DNA of 37,593 nucleotides from Dehalococcoidia bacterium (GTDB lineage Bacteria; Chloroflexota; Dehalococcoidia; GIF9; UBA5629), in assembly GCA_016927965.1 (NCBI GenBank), contig JAFGLP010000031.1:1-37593 (forward strand), given 5' to 3'. The notes under the pieces are model-generated. The model was given only the letters and a program-made list of their open reading frames with translations. It ran no database searches and was not told where the DNA came from. Both the position numbers and the translations under genes were made by a program. Position 1 is the first letter of the stretch. Each line of letters starts with the position of its first letter. Shown here piece by piece: positions 11,485-18,877 of this stretch.

Positions 11485-12051
11485 TTACCTTGTATGAGGC
11501 AAATATTTCTGCCATTCCTCACGTATCCTTAGTACCTGATACGGAACATAGAAGCCAATATTACCGGGGGCCTTGGGTTGTCTTAGTAACGGCATTCCTG
11601 CTTCTGCAGGCGTCCTTCCAGCTTTCCGTCTGTTGCACGGTATGCAGGCTGTCACAACATTTTCCCAGGTATGGGCACCCTTATTTCTCCTCGGAATGAC
11701 ATGGTCAAAAGTCAATTCTTTAGCTTCCTTACCGCAATATTGACATCTATATTTATCACGGTTGAAAATCTCCAGTTTTGTCATCTTGCGTGGATGGGAA
11801 TGCTTGCGTATCAGATAAATCAACCTGATGACCGAAGGTATTTCATAATTACCGGATGAAGCTGCAAAGTACCCACGCCCATTCTCAACCACCTCAGCTT
11901 TGCCGATAAGCACAAGTACTACAGCCCTGCGCACCCTGCATATATTAAGAGGCAGGTAATTCTCATTTAACACAAGAACAGGTTGATTTACAATGGTATC
12001 TAACACGTTTGCGTCAGAAAATATTTTAACAGGAAAACAACACGGCCTCAA
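11485..12051 (-). CDS. HNH endonuclease family protein
   Basis: This is a 188-residue protein with a clear HNH fold at its centre: CQYCGK, then FDHVIPRRNKG with the catalytic His, then the Asn in ENVVTACIPCNRRK, with two CxxC pairs binding structural zinc. The N-terminal part (VLVLNENYLPLN) is typical of the chromosomal HNH family found in many bacteria, whose role is unknown. The start is uncertain: TTG at 12051 or GTG at 12006, neither with a good ribosome site. It is last in the rplI-dnaB operon, 21 bases after the helicase-loader gene, which hints at replication or repair. The position is suggestive, not proof. Confidence 0.88.
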   Translation of the reverse strand: MRPCCFPVKIFSDANVLDTIVNQPVLVLNENYLPLNICRVRRAVVLVLIGKAEVVENGRGYFAASSGNYEIPSVIRLIYLIRKHSHPRKMTKLEIFNRDKYRCQYCGKEAKELTFDHVIPRRNKGAHTWENVVTACIPCNRRKAGRTPAEAGMPLLRQPKAPGNIGFYVPYQVLRIREEWQKYLPHTR

Positions 12052-12072
12052 TAATGAAAGGGTAAATTAAAT

Positions 12073-13473
12073 TTAACCTTTGGACTTCCAGCGCGTACGC
12101 TGCCTGCTGGTTTTATGGTCACGATAATCGGGGGCAGTTATTCTCAAATTAGTCCCGGTTTTGAGATCTGCCAGCCGTGAACTCACGCTGCCATCCATAT
12201 CATTAAATGATAGTACCGTCGTAATTACCGTAGCAAGTTGTGCATTATACCTGTAATTAATTAATTGATAGAGTTTTTCCTGCGCCCAGGAAGTCGCCGC
12301 ATGCTCGCCAAAATCATCCAGCACCAATACAGGCACCTTCTTTATTTTCTCAAATAAGGCATCATAGGATACGCGGCTGTCCGGTCCAAAGGAAGAACGA
12401 AGGTGATCCAGTAAGTCCGGCACAACTATAAAAAGAACTTCCTTCCCTTTCTCGCGTAAATGGTTGGCTATGGCCGCTGCAAGGTGGGTTTTGCCACACC
12501 CATTATATCCTTGCAAAATCAGCCATCCTTGAGGTTCTTTAGCATATTGTCTGGCAAAATTATATGCTCCCTCCAGAGATTGCTGTTCATTTTCCGGCAA
12601 ACTTAAATTAGTTTCAAAGTTGTCAAAACGCATTTTTTTCAGCAGCGGTAGATCAAGGCTGTCCAGGCTTTGCAGACTGGAAGACTGCTTTTTCAATATC
12701 ATGACTTTGCTGAATTCCGGATCATTGATATGCCCGGCATAATCATTTTCAAACTCTTCGACCGGTGTACTGGTTGTAATCAGCGTTGACAATTTGCTGT
12801 TAAAACGATATTCGAGAAGTTGGTCGAGTTTCCCCTTCGACCAGGCTGTAGTGGCAGAGTAGTTTAAATTATCCAAAACCAATAACGGGCTGTCCTTGAT
12901 CTGCTCATACAACTCATCATATTCAATTTCACTGCCCGGACTGAAAGCAGCCCGCAAATGGTCGAGCAGTTCAGCCGCTGTAATATAAAAAGCCGGATGG
13001 CCATGGCTTATGCGGTAGTTTGCCACAGCACAAGCCAGGTGAGTTTTTCCGCTTCCCACAGGGCCAACTATAACCAGCCATCCATGGGGTTCCTCTGCAA
13101 ACTTTAGCGCCTCATCCAGGGTCAACTGAAATAACTTCTGGGAAACAGGATCATTGCTCCTGCCGGCAGGTATCAGGTTATCGAACGTTAGACTGGCAAG
13201 GTTCCCCAGATTGCTGATAGCTTGTAGCCTTTGCATTCTTTTATTATTTATTTCGTGCCTGGCACACTTGCAGGATATCAGCCTGCTGTAATCTGGTTCA
13301 CCGGAGGATAACAAGGGGTGGACGAACCTGGTACCCTGGCAAATGGGACATACAGATTCATTTACAGTATTGTTTGTTTCTGCAATCTCATCCGCGGACG
13401 ACGTGTCCGTGTGGTCCCTGGATATATTTATCAGGGTCTCTTTCTTTCCGATAATCTCGGATAGATTTTCCAT
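12073..13473 (-). CDS. DnaC/DnaI-type helicase loader with two AAA+ domains
   Basis: Helicase loaders place DnaB on DNA. This 466-residue protein begins with a zinc-finger-like segment (C42, C45, C68, C70), as in DnaC-like loaders. Two similar AAA+ modules follow. Module 1 has Walker A GPVGSGKT (137-144) and Walker B LLVLDN (D201, N202). Module 2 has Walker A GYNGCGKT (322-329), Walker B VLVLDD (D386, D387) and an arginine-finger-like SSRL (R433). The modules share long stretches, such as YDELYEQIK and YDALFEKIK. Module 1 lacks the second Walker B acidic residue and the arginine finger, so it may bind but not hydrolyse ATP. The ATG follows AGAAGG and overlaps the upstream gene by 86 bases. 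Confidence 0.9.
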   Translation of the reverse strand: MENLSEIIGKKETLINISRDHTDTSSADEIAETNNTVNESVCPICQGTRFVHPLLSSGEPDYSRLISCKCARHEINNKRMQRLQAISNLGNLASLTFDNLIPAGRSNDPVSQKLFQLTLDEALKFAEEPHGWLVIVGPVGSGKTHLACAVANYRISHGHPAFYITAAELLDHLRAAFSPGSEIEYDELYEQIKDSPLLVLDNLNYSATTAWSKGKLDQLLEYRFNSKLSTLITTSTPVEEFENDYAGHINDPEFSKVMILKKQSSSLQSLDSLDLPLLKKMRFDNFETNLSLPENEQQSLEGAYNFARQYAKEPQGWLILQGYNGCGKTHLAAAIANHLREKGKEVLFIVVPDLLDHLRSSFGPDSRVSYDALFEKIKKVPVLVLDDFGEHAATSWAQEKLYQLINYRYNAQLATVITTVLSFNDMDGSVSSRLADLKTGTNLRITAPDYRDHKTSRQRTRWKSKG

Positions 13474-14110
13474 CTTTTTTACCTTCTCTCTCCCAGCGTT
13501 TTAAAATACCATGGATATATCTCCAGTTTCTCACATTGGCCTTCAACGCCTCTTTGAACGCGTCCTGTATCCAGACAGCTGGATATCTATGTTCGGCTTC
13601 CTGCAATGCTTCCGCCAGGATCGGTGTCAGCATCCCTATATTCTGCTCATAGAGATTATAAATATCTGAAGCCTGCTCCGCTTCCGGTTCATTTTCAAAG
13701 CGGACGGCAATATCCGGGATTTTTAGTATACCCTGCGTGATTTTAGCTATGGTATCCTTCTCCGCCTGATTATTTATAAAATACAGGTCGTCATACCGGC
13801 CACCCGATTCGACCGGAACATGTAATAGAACTCCTGATTTAACAGAGTCACACAATGCCTGTTTTAATAGGCCGTTCATTTCTGTGTCAGCAGCATGCAA
13901 CCCTTTTACAATAACCGCATCGTTTTTCAATTCGTTAAAACTCACAAACCTGGGATATCCCCTGCGCCTGCTGAGTAAAAAGAATACGTGCAGAATAACC
14001 TTAGCCTCTTCCAATCTTTGAATAACAGGCAGGACTTCAGTAAAAAAAACATTCGGCAGAGGGGTTACCTCAGGCCTTGACGGGAAACCCTTGAAAACAG
14101 GCTGGCCCAT
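13388..14110 (-). CDS. DnaD-domain replication protein
   Basis: The 240-residue protein has a C-terminal DnaD-like domain (about 150-210) with the characteristic YEQNIGMLTP segment and the WIQDAFKEAL...RNWRYIHGILKRW helices. It ends in a basic tail (DPDKYIQGPHGHVVRG). In Firmicutes, DnaD helps open DNA and recruit the DnaB helicase loader system. The N-terminal 130 residues may be a winged-helix region, but I cannot assign it firmly. It sits between dnaB and the dual-AAA+ loader, forming a helicase, remodeller and loader cassette. Its last 86 bases overlap the loader gene in another frame. The C-terminal tail looks genuine, so the overlap appears real. Confidence 0.85.
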   Translation of the reverse strand: MGQPVFKGFPSRPEVTPLPNVFFTEVLPVIQRLEEAKVILHVFFLLSRRRGYPRFVSFNELKNDAVIVKGLHAADTEMNGLLKQALCDSVKSGVLLHVPVESGGRYDDLYFINNQAEKDTIAKITQGILKIPDIAVRFENEPEAEQASDIYNLYEQNIGMLTPILAEALQEAEHRYPAVWIQDAFKEALKANVRNWRYIHGILKRWEREGKKDGKSIRDYRKERDPDKYIQGPHGHVVRG

Positions 14111-14129
14111 TACTATTAAACCTGCCTAA

Positions 14130-15524
14130 TCATTGTAAGATAGCTCCGACCTCAACTATCATATTTTCGAATTTAGTCGTTTCCTGAATAAATCTCAACG
14201 GTACCTCACCCGTTGGTCCATTACGGTTCTTGGCGATTATTATCTGGGCAATGCCTTTTGGATATGGATACTCTTCTCCATAATCACGCATCCAATCCTC
14301 TTCAGTCTGGTAAATCTTATCCCACCTGTGTATAAACATGACGACATCTGCATCCTGTTCAATGCTGCCGCTATCCCTGAGGTCCGAAAGCTGCGGTTTA
14401 ACCTGCTGCTTCTGCCCTCTGCCTGCCTGCCGGTGCTCTATGTTACGGCTAAGCTGTGACAAAGCAAGGACCGGAGCATCAACTTCACGCGACAGCGCCT
14501 TGAGCGATTGCGTTATCTCTGTGATCTCCTGTACCCGGTTATCATTCCGCGTATCACCACGCAGAAGCTGTATATAATCCAGCACTATTAAATCAATATT
14601 GCGTTTCAAATGCAGCCGCTTCGCTTTGCTTCGGATCTCACTAATACGCATGTTTGGCGTATCATCAATATAAATCGATGTCTCAGCCAGCCTAGGTATT
14701 ATGTCCCTTTGCAGTAGCTTTTCCTCCAGATCTGAAAACCTGCCTTTGCGAAAATGCTGAGATTCTATGTTAGCTTCACTGGAAAGCAGCCGCTGGATTA
14801 TTTCCCGGCGGGACATTTCCAGACTAAATATAGCTATGCATGCCTTTTGATTGACAGCTGCGTTGCGTGCCATATTCAAAGCCAGGCTCGTCTTTCCTAT
14901 GCTTGTTCTGGCTGCCAGAATCACGAGCTCTGAACGCTGCAAACCACCTAAGGCATTATCTATCGCATTAAATCCCGTCTTTATACTCTGAATATCGCTC
15001 TCATACGTAGTCTTGCCGACTTCCTCAAAATACGTATTTAAAGCGTCCTGTATAGGAACAAATTCACCGCGCCCCTGTTTATTTCTAAGCTTGAAGATAA
15101 TATCCTCAGACTTCGTCAGAGCAAGATCAACATCAGGATCAGCCTTATAGCCAATGGACTCTATCTGACCGGCAGCGCTGATAAGGCGGCGCATGGTAGA
15201 AAGTCTATATACAATTTGCGCATAGTGCCGGACATGCAGCGAGGTTGGCACAATTGCTACCAGATGGCTCAGGTAAGCCGCACCTCCAATGTCATCCAGC
15301 TTTCCCAGGCGTACCAATTCCTGAGCAACAGTAATCTGGTTTATTGCCTCATCACGTAAAAACAAATTGCGACAGGCGCTATAGACAAGCTGGTTTTGCT
15401 CCACGAAGAAGTCCTCGGCCCCGACAATTGTATCAATCTCGGTAATCGCTTCACTGTCAATCAGCAACGATCCAAGGACGGCTTCCTCGGCATCCTGATC
15501 ATAGGGAGGAAGGACTTCCCTCAT
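14130..15524 (-). CDS. dnaB: Replicative DNA helicase DnaB
   Basis: DnaB is the hexameric helicase that unwinds DNA at the replication fork. The 464-residue protein has the family length. It has an N-terminal helical domain starting PPYDQDAEEAVLGSLL and a RecA-like domain with Walker A ARTSIGKTS, where Thr replaces the usual Pro. Walker B is DLIVLDYIQLL, and the SQLSRNIEHR and SGSIEQDADVVMFIHR motifs are typical. The ATG lies five bases past the rplI stop, so the pair is co-transcribed, as in many bacteria. The downstream genes encode likely helicase-loading partners. No intein is present. Confidence 0.98.
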   Translation of the reverse strand: MREVLPPYDQDAEEAVLGSLLIDSEAITEIDTIVGAEDFFVEQNQLVYSACRNLFLRDEAINQITVAQELVRLGKLDDIGGAAYLSHLVAIVPTSLHVRHYAQIVYRLSTMRRLISAAGQIESIGYKADPDVDLALTKSEDIIFKLRNKQGRGEFVPIQDALNTYFEEVGKTTYESDIQSIKTGFNAIDNALGGLQRSELVILAARTSIGKTSLALNMARNAAVNQKACIAIFSLEMSRREIIQRLLSSEANIESQHFRKGRFSDLEEKLLQRDIIPRLAETSIYIDDTPNMRISEIRSKAKRLHLKRNIDLIVLDYIQLLRGDTRNDNRVQEITEITQSLKALSREVDAPVLALSQLSRNIEHRQAGRGQKQQVKPQLSDLRDSGSIEQDADVVMFIHRWDKIYQTEEDWMRDYGEEYPYPKGIAQIIIAKNRNGPTGEVPLRFIQETTKFENMIVEVGAILQ

Positions 15525-15529
15525 TTAAT

Positions 15530-15982
15530 TCAGCCTTCTGCTCCTTCAATTATCACTGTTATCTTTGCTACAGCATCCCTGATAAAAGCAACATCGACTT
15601 CATAAGTCCCCAGTTTATGAAGCGCACCTTTAAGAACAATTTTTTTCTTGTCTACATCTACATTAATTAATTTAGAAAGCTGATCAGCAATGTCAGCCGT
15701 TGTAATTGAACCGTGTAACGTTCCCTTACTACTGGCCTTAACTTGAAACCGTAATTCCTTGCCATCCAACTGTTTTGCCAGTTCGACATATTCATCATGC
15801 TGTCTCACACGCTTCCTCTCCCTTTCCTCAGTTAACTTATGTGCAGATTTGACCGTTCCCTGAGTTGCCGGCAAAGCTAGCCCACGCGGCAGCAGATAAT
15901 GCCTGGCATAACCATCTGATACTACTTTTATATCTCCCTTTTTTTCCTTTACAGATACATCTTCCAGAAATACGACTTTCAT
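15530..15982 (-). CDS. rplI: 50S ribosomal protein L9
   Basis: L9 is a two-domain protein of the large ribosomal subunit. The 150-residue sequence starts MKVVFLEDVSVKEKKGDIKV and contains the hallmark GYARHYLLPRGLA. A charged central helix and the C-terminal domain with HGSITTADIA follow. The ATG is preceded by AAAGGAG at a rather long spacing. It heads the rplI-dnaB-DnaD-loader-HNH operon. A plausible -10 box (TATAAT, minus strand, 16025-16030) lies upstream but has no good -35 box. Confidence 0.98.
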   Translation of the reverse strand: MKVVFLEDVSVKEKKGDIKVVSDGYARHYLLPRGLALPATQGTVKSAHKLTEERERKRVRQHDEYVELAKQLDGKELRFQVKASSKGTLHGSITTADIADQLSKLINVDVDKKKIVLKGALHKLGTYEVDVAFIRDAVAKITVIIEGAEG

Positions 15983-16378
15983 TTATTAAGGTTCACTCCT
16001 TTTCCTGTTAATTGGGCTAATAATATTATACAGAATAACCAAACCGGGTAATTAAACCTCTCGATAACTTATATTCAATATTAAAAAGTTGGGGGGATGA
16101 GCAACACGTCTTAGTTTACATCTGAACAACAATCATTTCGCTGTACAGTAGACCAGCGGATGATTATACCGCCTCTTCACCGTGACACAGTTTAAATCCT
16201 TTTACGCAATAGCGTCAAGACCACAACATCTATGAGCACTTTATCATGCTTTCGCAAAAAAGCGCTACAATATACGGTAAGAGACAAATTACAGGAACAG
16301 TACAAATCACGTTCATTTGCTTGACATTAAACGTATCTCAACATATAATGACCCAAATTTATATTCGAATCCGAAACG
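15983..16378. other. Divergent intergenic region between rplI and yceD
   Basis: About 395 bases without a plausible gene. It contains a minus-strand TATAAT (16025-16030) that may serve rplI, and the consensus plus-strand promoter at 16321-16349. I see no strong hairpin, tRNA or repeat in the middle part. Confidence 0.6.
16321..16349 (+). promoter_or_regulatory. Perfect sigma-70-type promoter for the yceD-rpmF operon
   Basis: TTGACA (16321-16326) and TATAAT (16344-16349) are both perfect and separated by 17 bases. Transcription would begin near 16356, giving a leader of only about 23 bases before the yceD ATG. It is the best promoter match in the window and probably drives all five genes up to the carrier-protein homologue. 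Confidence 0.85.
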
Positions 16379-16888
16379 ATGCAAATCAATGTAGCTCAGC
16401 TTCTTAAAGAGCCGGTTGGAGCGATGCGCAGCTACAAAGTGGATGAACCAGCCGGCGATAATAATGAAAATTATGTTAAAGGTGAGGCTAACCTCACCCG
16501 GACAAATAGGGGTATATTAGTTACAGCGGAATTGACCGCAGATATTAAAGGAGTTTGCTCTCGATGTCTTGGGCCTGCTTGCATCAGCACAGCCCTGCAT
16601 TTAGATGAAGAGTATTACCCCGTTATCGACATCAACACGGGCGCTCACCTGAAACTGGAACCGGAAGCATTTATTATAGACAATAATCATATTCTGGATT
16701 TAGACGAAGCTATCAGGCAATATATTATTATGGCGACTCCCACAAAATTACTGTGTAAAACAGATTGTCGCGGCATCTGCCCGGTATGCGGCCATGAATT
16801 TACCGGGAATGTTTGTGGACATATAAATAAACCACGCGACCACCGCTGGGATAAGTTAGTAGAGTTAGAAAAGGAGAGCAAAGTATAA
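16379..16888 (+). CDS. yceD: YceD/DUF177 family protein
   Basis: The 169-residue protein belongs to the DUF177 family, almost always encoded just upstream of rpmF and linked to 23S rRNA accumulation in some organisms. It has the central CSRCLGP segment and the acidic HLDEEYYPVID stretch. A C-terminal cysteine cluster (CKTDCRGICPVCGHEFTGN) could bind zinc. Its stop codon directly abuts the rpmF ATG, so the two are translationally coupled. The ATG at 16379 lies close to the predicted transcription start and no strong ribosome site is visible. Confidence 0.93.
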   Translation: MQINVAQLLKEPVGAMRSYKVDEPAGDNNENYVKGEANLTRTNRGILVTAELTADIKGVCSRCLGPACISTALHLDEEYYPVIDINTGAHLKLEPEAFIIDNNHILDLDEAIRQYIIMATPTKLLCKTDCRGICPVCGHEFTGNVCGHINKPRDHRWDKLVELEKESKV

Positions 16889-17089
16889 ATGACACCGTTG
16901 CCGAAGAAAAAATACCCCAAGTCGCGCCAGGGTAAAAGGCGCAGTCACCTGGCTAAAAGCCCGGCGGCTACTATAGAATGTTCCCGCTGCCATAGCATAA
17001 AACTATCACACACCGTCTGTCCTACATGCGGTACGTACGATGGCAGGGAAGTTATCGAGATAAAAAGCAAACAGAAGAAGAAAAAATAA
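16889..17089 (+). CDS. rpmF: 50S ribosomal protein L32
   Basis: L32 is a small zinc-ribbon protein of the large subunit. The 66 residues include the basic N-terminus (PLPKKKYPKSRQGKRRSH) and four zinc ligands (C31, C34, C44, C47). The lysine-rich tail is longer than in many homologues. It follows yceD without a gap. In many bacteria rpmF is followed by plsX-fabH-fabD-fabG-acpP; here it is followed by an altered FabD homologue. Confidence 0.97.
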   Translation: MTPLPKKKYPKSRQGKRRSHLAKSPAATIECSRCHSIKLSHTVCPTCGTYDGREVIEIKSKQKKKK

Positions 17090-17137
17090 CCAGATTTGAA
17101 CTATTATTCTGATTTGGAATTTCGAGGAGGGAAGTAA

Positions 17138-18091
17138 ATGGTCGAAGAAGTAAAAGTGGCCTATGTTTTTCCAGGCCAGGAGTCCAAGCAAGTTGGTATG
17201 GGACTTGACCTTTACGTCCATTATAATTCAGCTAGGGAAGTTTTTGATGAAGTAGACCGGACCTTGGGATTTCCGCTGTCGCGCTTATGTTTTGAAGGGC
17301 CTGAAGAAGACCTGAACCAGACTATCAATATTCAGGCAGCCGTTTTAACAGTCAGTGTGGCATGCCTGAGAGCTGCAGAAGAGATAAGTGAGCGCACTCT
17401 GCCTATTCCGGCACTTGTTGCGGGGCATGGCTCCGGTGAATATGCGGCCCTGGTAGCCGCGGGAGTGATGCAGCTTAGCGACGCGGTACGTCTTGTCCGC
17501 GAACGCGGCAGACTGATGAACGAAGCAGGACGCAGAAAACCCGGTGGAATGGTGACTATCATGGATGTCGACAAAGATATTATCGACGGCATCTGCCTGA
17601 CAACCGGTGTGGAGATCGCCAGCATCAATGCACCCGATAATATCGTTGTCAGCGGCGATGATGTTAAATTGGCCAAGGCCAAGAGACTGGCACAGGTCAA
17701 GGGAGCACGCCGCATGGTCCCTGTCAGGGTTAGCGGGGCATTTTACTCATCACTTATGGATCCCGCCCTGGAAGGTATGATAAATGCAGTTTCTCAGTTT
17801 AAATATGATCCTCCGACAGTGCCCGTAGTAGCAAATGTCACAGCACAGCCGATGACCACCGTGGAAGCAATCAAAGAAGAGTTGATCAGCCAGATAATAC
17901 ATGCTGTTAAATGGCAGCAGTCAGTTGAAACTATGCTGGCCCGCGGAATAACAACTTTCTTTGAAGTCGGCCCCGGCGAAGTTCTGACTAAATACATTAA
18001 ACGCATCAGCCCAGGTGCACTTACCTTTAATATTAGTAACGCTCAAACTACTGCTGAAATAGTCAGGTGGCGCAAGGGCGGCGGACGATAA
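17138..18091 (+). CDS. FabD-like protein lacking the catalytic Ser and His
   Basis: The 317 residues align throughout with malonyl-CoA:ACP transacylase: FPGQ near the start (Q14), the AGHxxGEYAALVAAG segment, RERGRLM, INAPDNIVVSG, and C-terminal FFEVGPGEVLTKYI. The nucleophile elbow, normally GHSLGE, reads GHGSGE, so Gly98 replaces the catalytic Ser. The catalytic His of the usual FHSSLM reads FYSSLM (Tyr203). The carboxylate-binding Arg (R123) remains. The frame is intact and a strong GGAGGG site precedes the ATG, so it is expressed but probably not a normal transacylase. Ser99, one residue off, is unlikely to fit the elbow. It could be a scaffold or regulator. An active fabD is expected elsewhere. 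Confidence 0.9.
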   Translation: MVEEVKVAYVFPGQESKQVGMGLDLYVHYNSAREVFDEVDRTLGFPLSRLCFEGPEEDLNQTINIQAAVLTVSVACLRAAEEISERTLPIPALVAGHGSGEYAALVAAGVMQLSDAVRLVRERGRLMNEAGRRKPGGMVTIMDVDKDIIDGICLTTGVEIASINAPDNIVVSGDDVKLAKAKRLAQVKGARRMVPVRVSGAFYSSLMDPALEGMINAVSQFKYDPPTVPVVANVTAQPMTTVEAIKEELISQIIHAVKWQQSVETMLARGITTFFEVGPGEVLTKYIKRISPGALTFNISNAQTTAEIVRWRKGGGR

Positions 18092-18135
18092 AATAACGGT
18101 AGCTCAAACTATCTTATGGTTCAGCGGTAATATTT

Positions 18136-18549
18136 ATGCCTACCAGCCTGAGGCATCGTGCCAGGATTGTTGCTCTGCAAACTCTATATGAGGTTGAGTT
18201 TGCGGCAAACAGTGATAAGGACATCCTTACACGTACGCTCCTGGATAAAGGTATCTCCGGAGAGGTAGCCGAATTTGCAGAGTGTCTCGTATACGGTGTA
18301 GTAACCAATAAGCAGCTGTTGGATGACACCATAGGCCGCTTCGCCACGGCATTCCCCGTTGATCAGCTTGCTGTAATGGACCGCAATATCCTGCGTATGG
18401 CCCTTTTTGAGATCATTATCGAGAAAGAAGTACCCCCAAAAGTAGCAGTCAACGAGGCGGTTGAACTGGCCAAGGAATTCGGCGCTAATACTACTCCTAA
18501 GTTCATCAATGGGGTACTAGGGTCAGTTATTTCCAAAGACAAAAAATAG
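18136..18549 (+). CDS. nusB: Transcription antitermination factor NusB
   Basis: NusB, with NusE (S10), binds boxA RNA and supports rRNA antitermination. The 137-residue all-helical protein has the family length. It begins RHRARIVALQTLYEVEF and shows FPVDQLAVMDRNILRMALFE, the VAVNEAVELAKEFG helix and the closing KFINGVLGSV motif. It lies between the FabD-like and ACP-like genes in the same direction. That position is unusual, since acpP normally follows fab genes. Confidence 0.96.
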   Translation: MPTSLRHRARIVALQTLYEVEFAANSDKDILTRTLLDKGISGEVAEFAECLVYGVVTNKQLLDDTIGRFATAFPVDQLAVMDRNILRMALFEIIIEKEVPPKVAVNEAVELAKEFGANTTPKFINGVLGSVISKDKK

Positions 18550-18604
18550 CGTAATAAATAGATTGCTTGATGTATTTGCCACATCGTATAATAAACAAAG
18601 TGAC

Positions 18605-18862
18605 ATGTCTAAAATATTTAATAATATAAAGAAGATACTAATCGATGAACTGGGTGTAGATGAGGCTGTCATCCAACCTTCTGCTTCGTTTATCGATGAT
18701 TTAAACATGGACCCGGACGATATCGCAGAATTTTTCACTACGGTAGAAGATGTTTTCAGCATGCATGCAAGCAAGGTAAATATACCGGAGGCAGAATCTG
18801 ACAATTTACTGACTATTCAAACTTTGGTTGAATACCTGCAGGATATTGGCATTGAAGACTGA
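18605..18862 (+). CDS. Acyl carrier protein homologue lacking the phosphopantetheine Ser
   Basis: The protein has 85 residues from the ATG at 18605; a TTG at 18563 is possible but less likely. It has the ACP fold pattern: helix I ending ELGVDEAVI, the SFIDDL approach to the modification site, and a C-terminal TIQTLVEYLQDIG. The invariant DSL motif, whose Ser takes the 4'-phosphopantetheine arm, reads DPD (Asp36, Pro37, Asp38; codons GAC CCG GAC). A short extra segment follows helix II. It therefore cannot be converted to a normal holo-ACP at that site. It lies in one operon with the FabD homologue that has lost its own catalytic pair, suggesting a retained but non-enzymatic partnership. A functional acpP is expected elsewhere. 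Confidence 0.88.
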   Translation: MSKIFNNIKKILIDELGVDEAVIQPSASFIDDLNMDPDDIAEFFTTVEDVFSMHASKVNIPEAESDNLLTIQTLVEYLQDIGIED

Positions 18863-18877
18863 GATATGAATATATTC

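Noticed and set aside
17138..18862. FabD and ACP homologues as ordinary pseudogenes
   Set aside because: Both frames are complete with family-typical length, and FabD has a strong ribosome site; only the reactive residues are changed.
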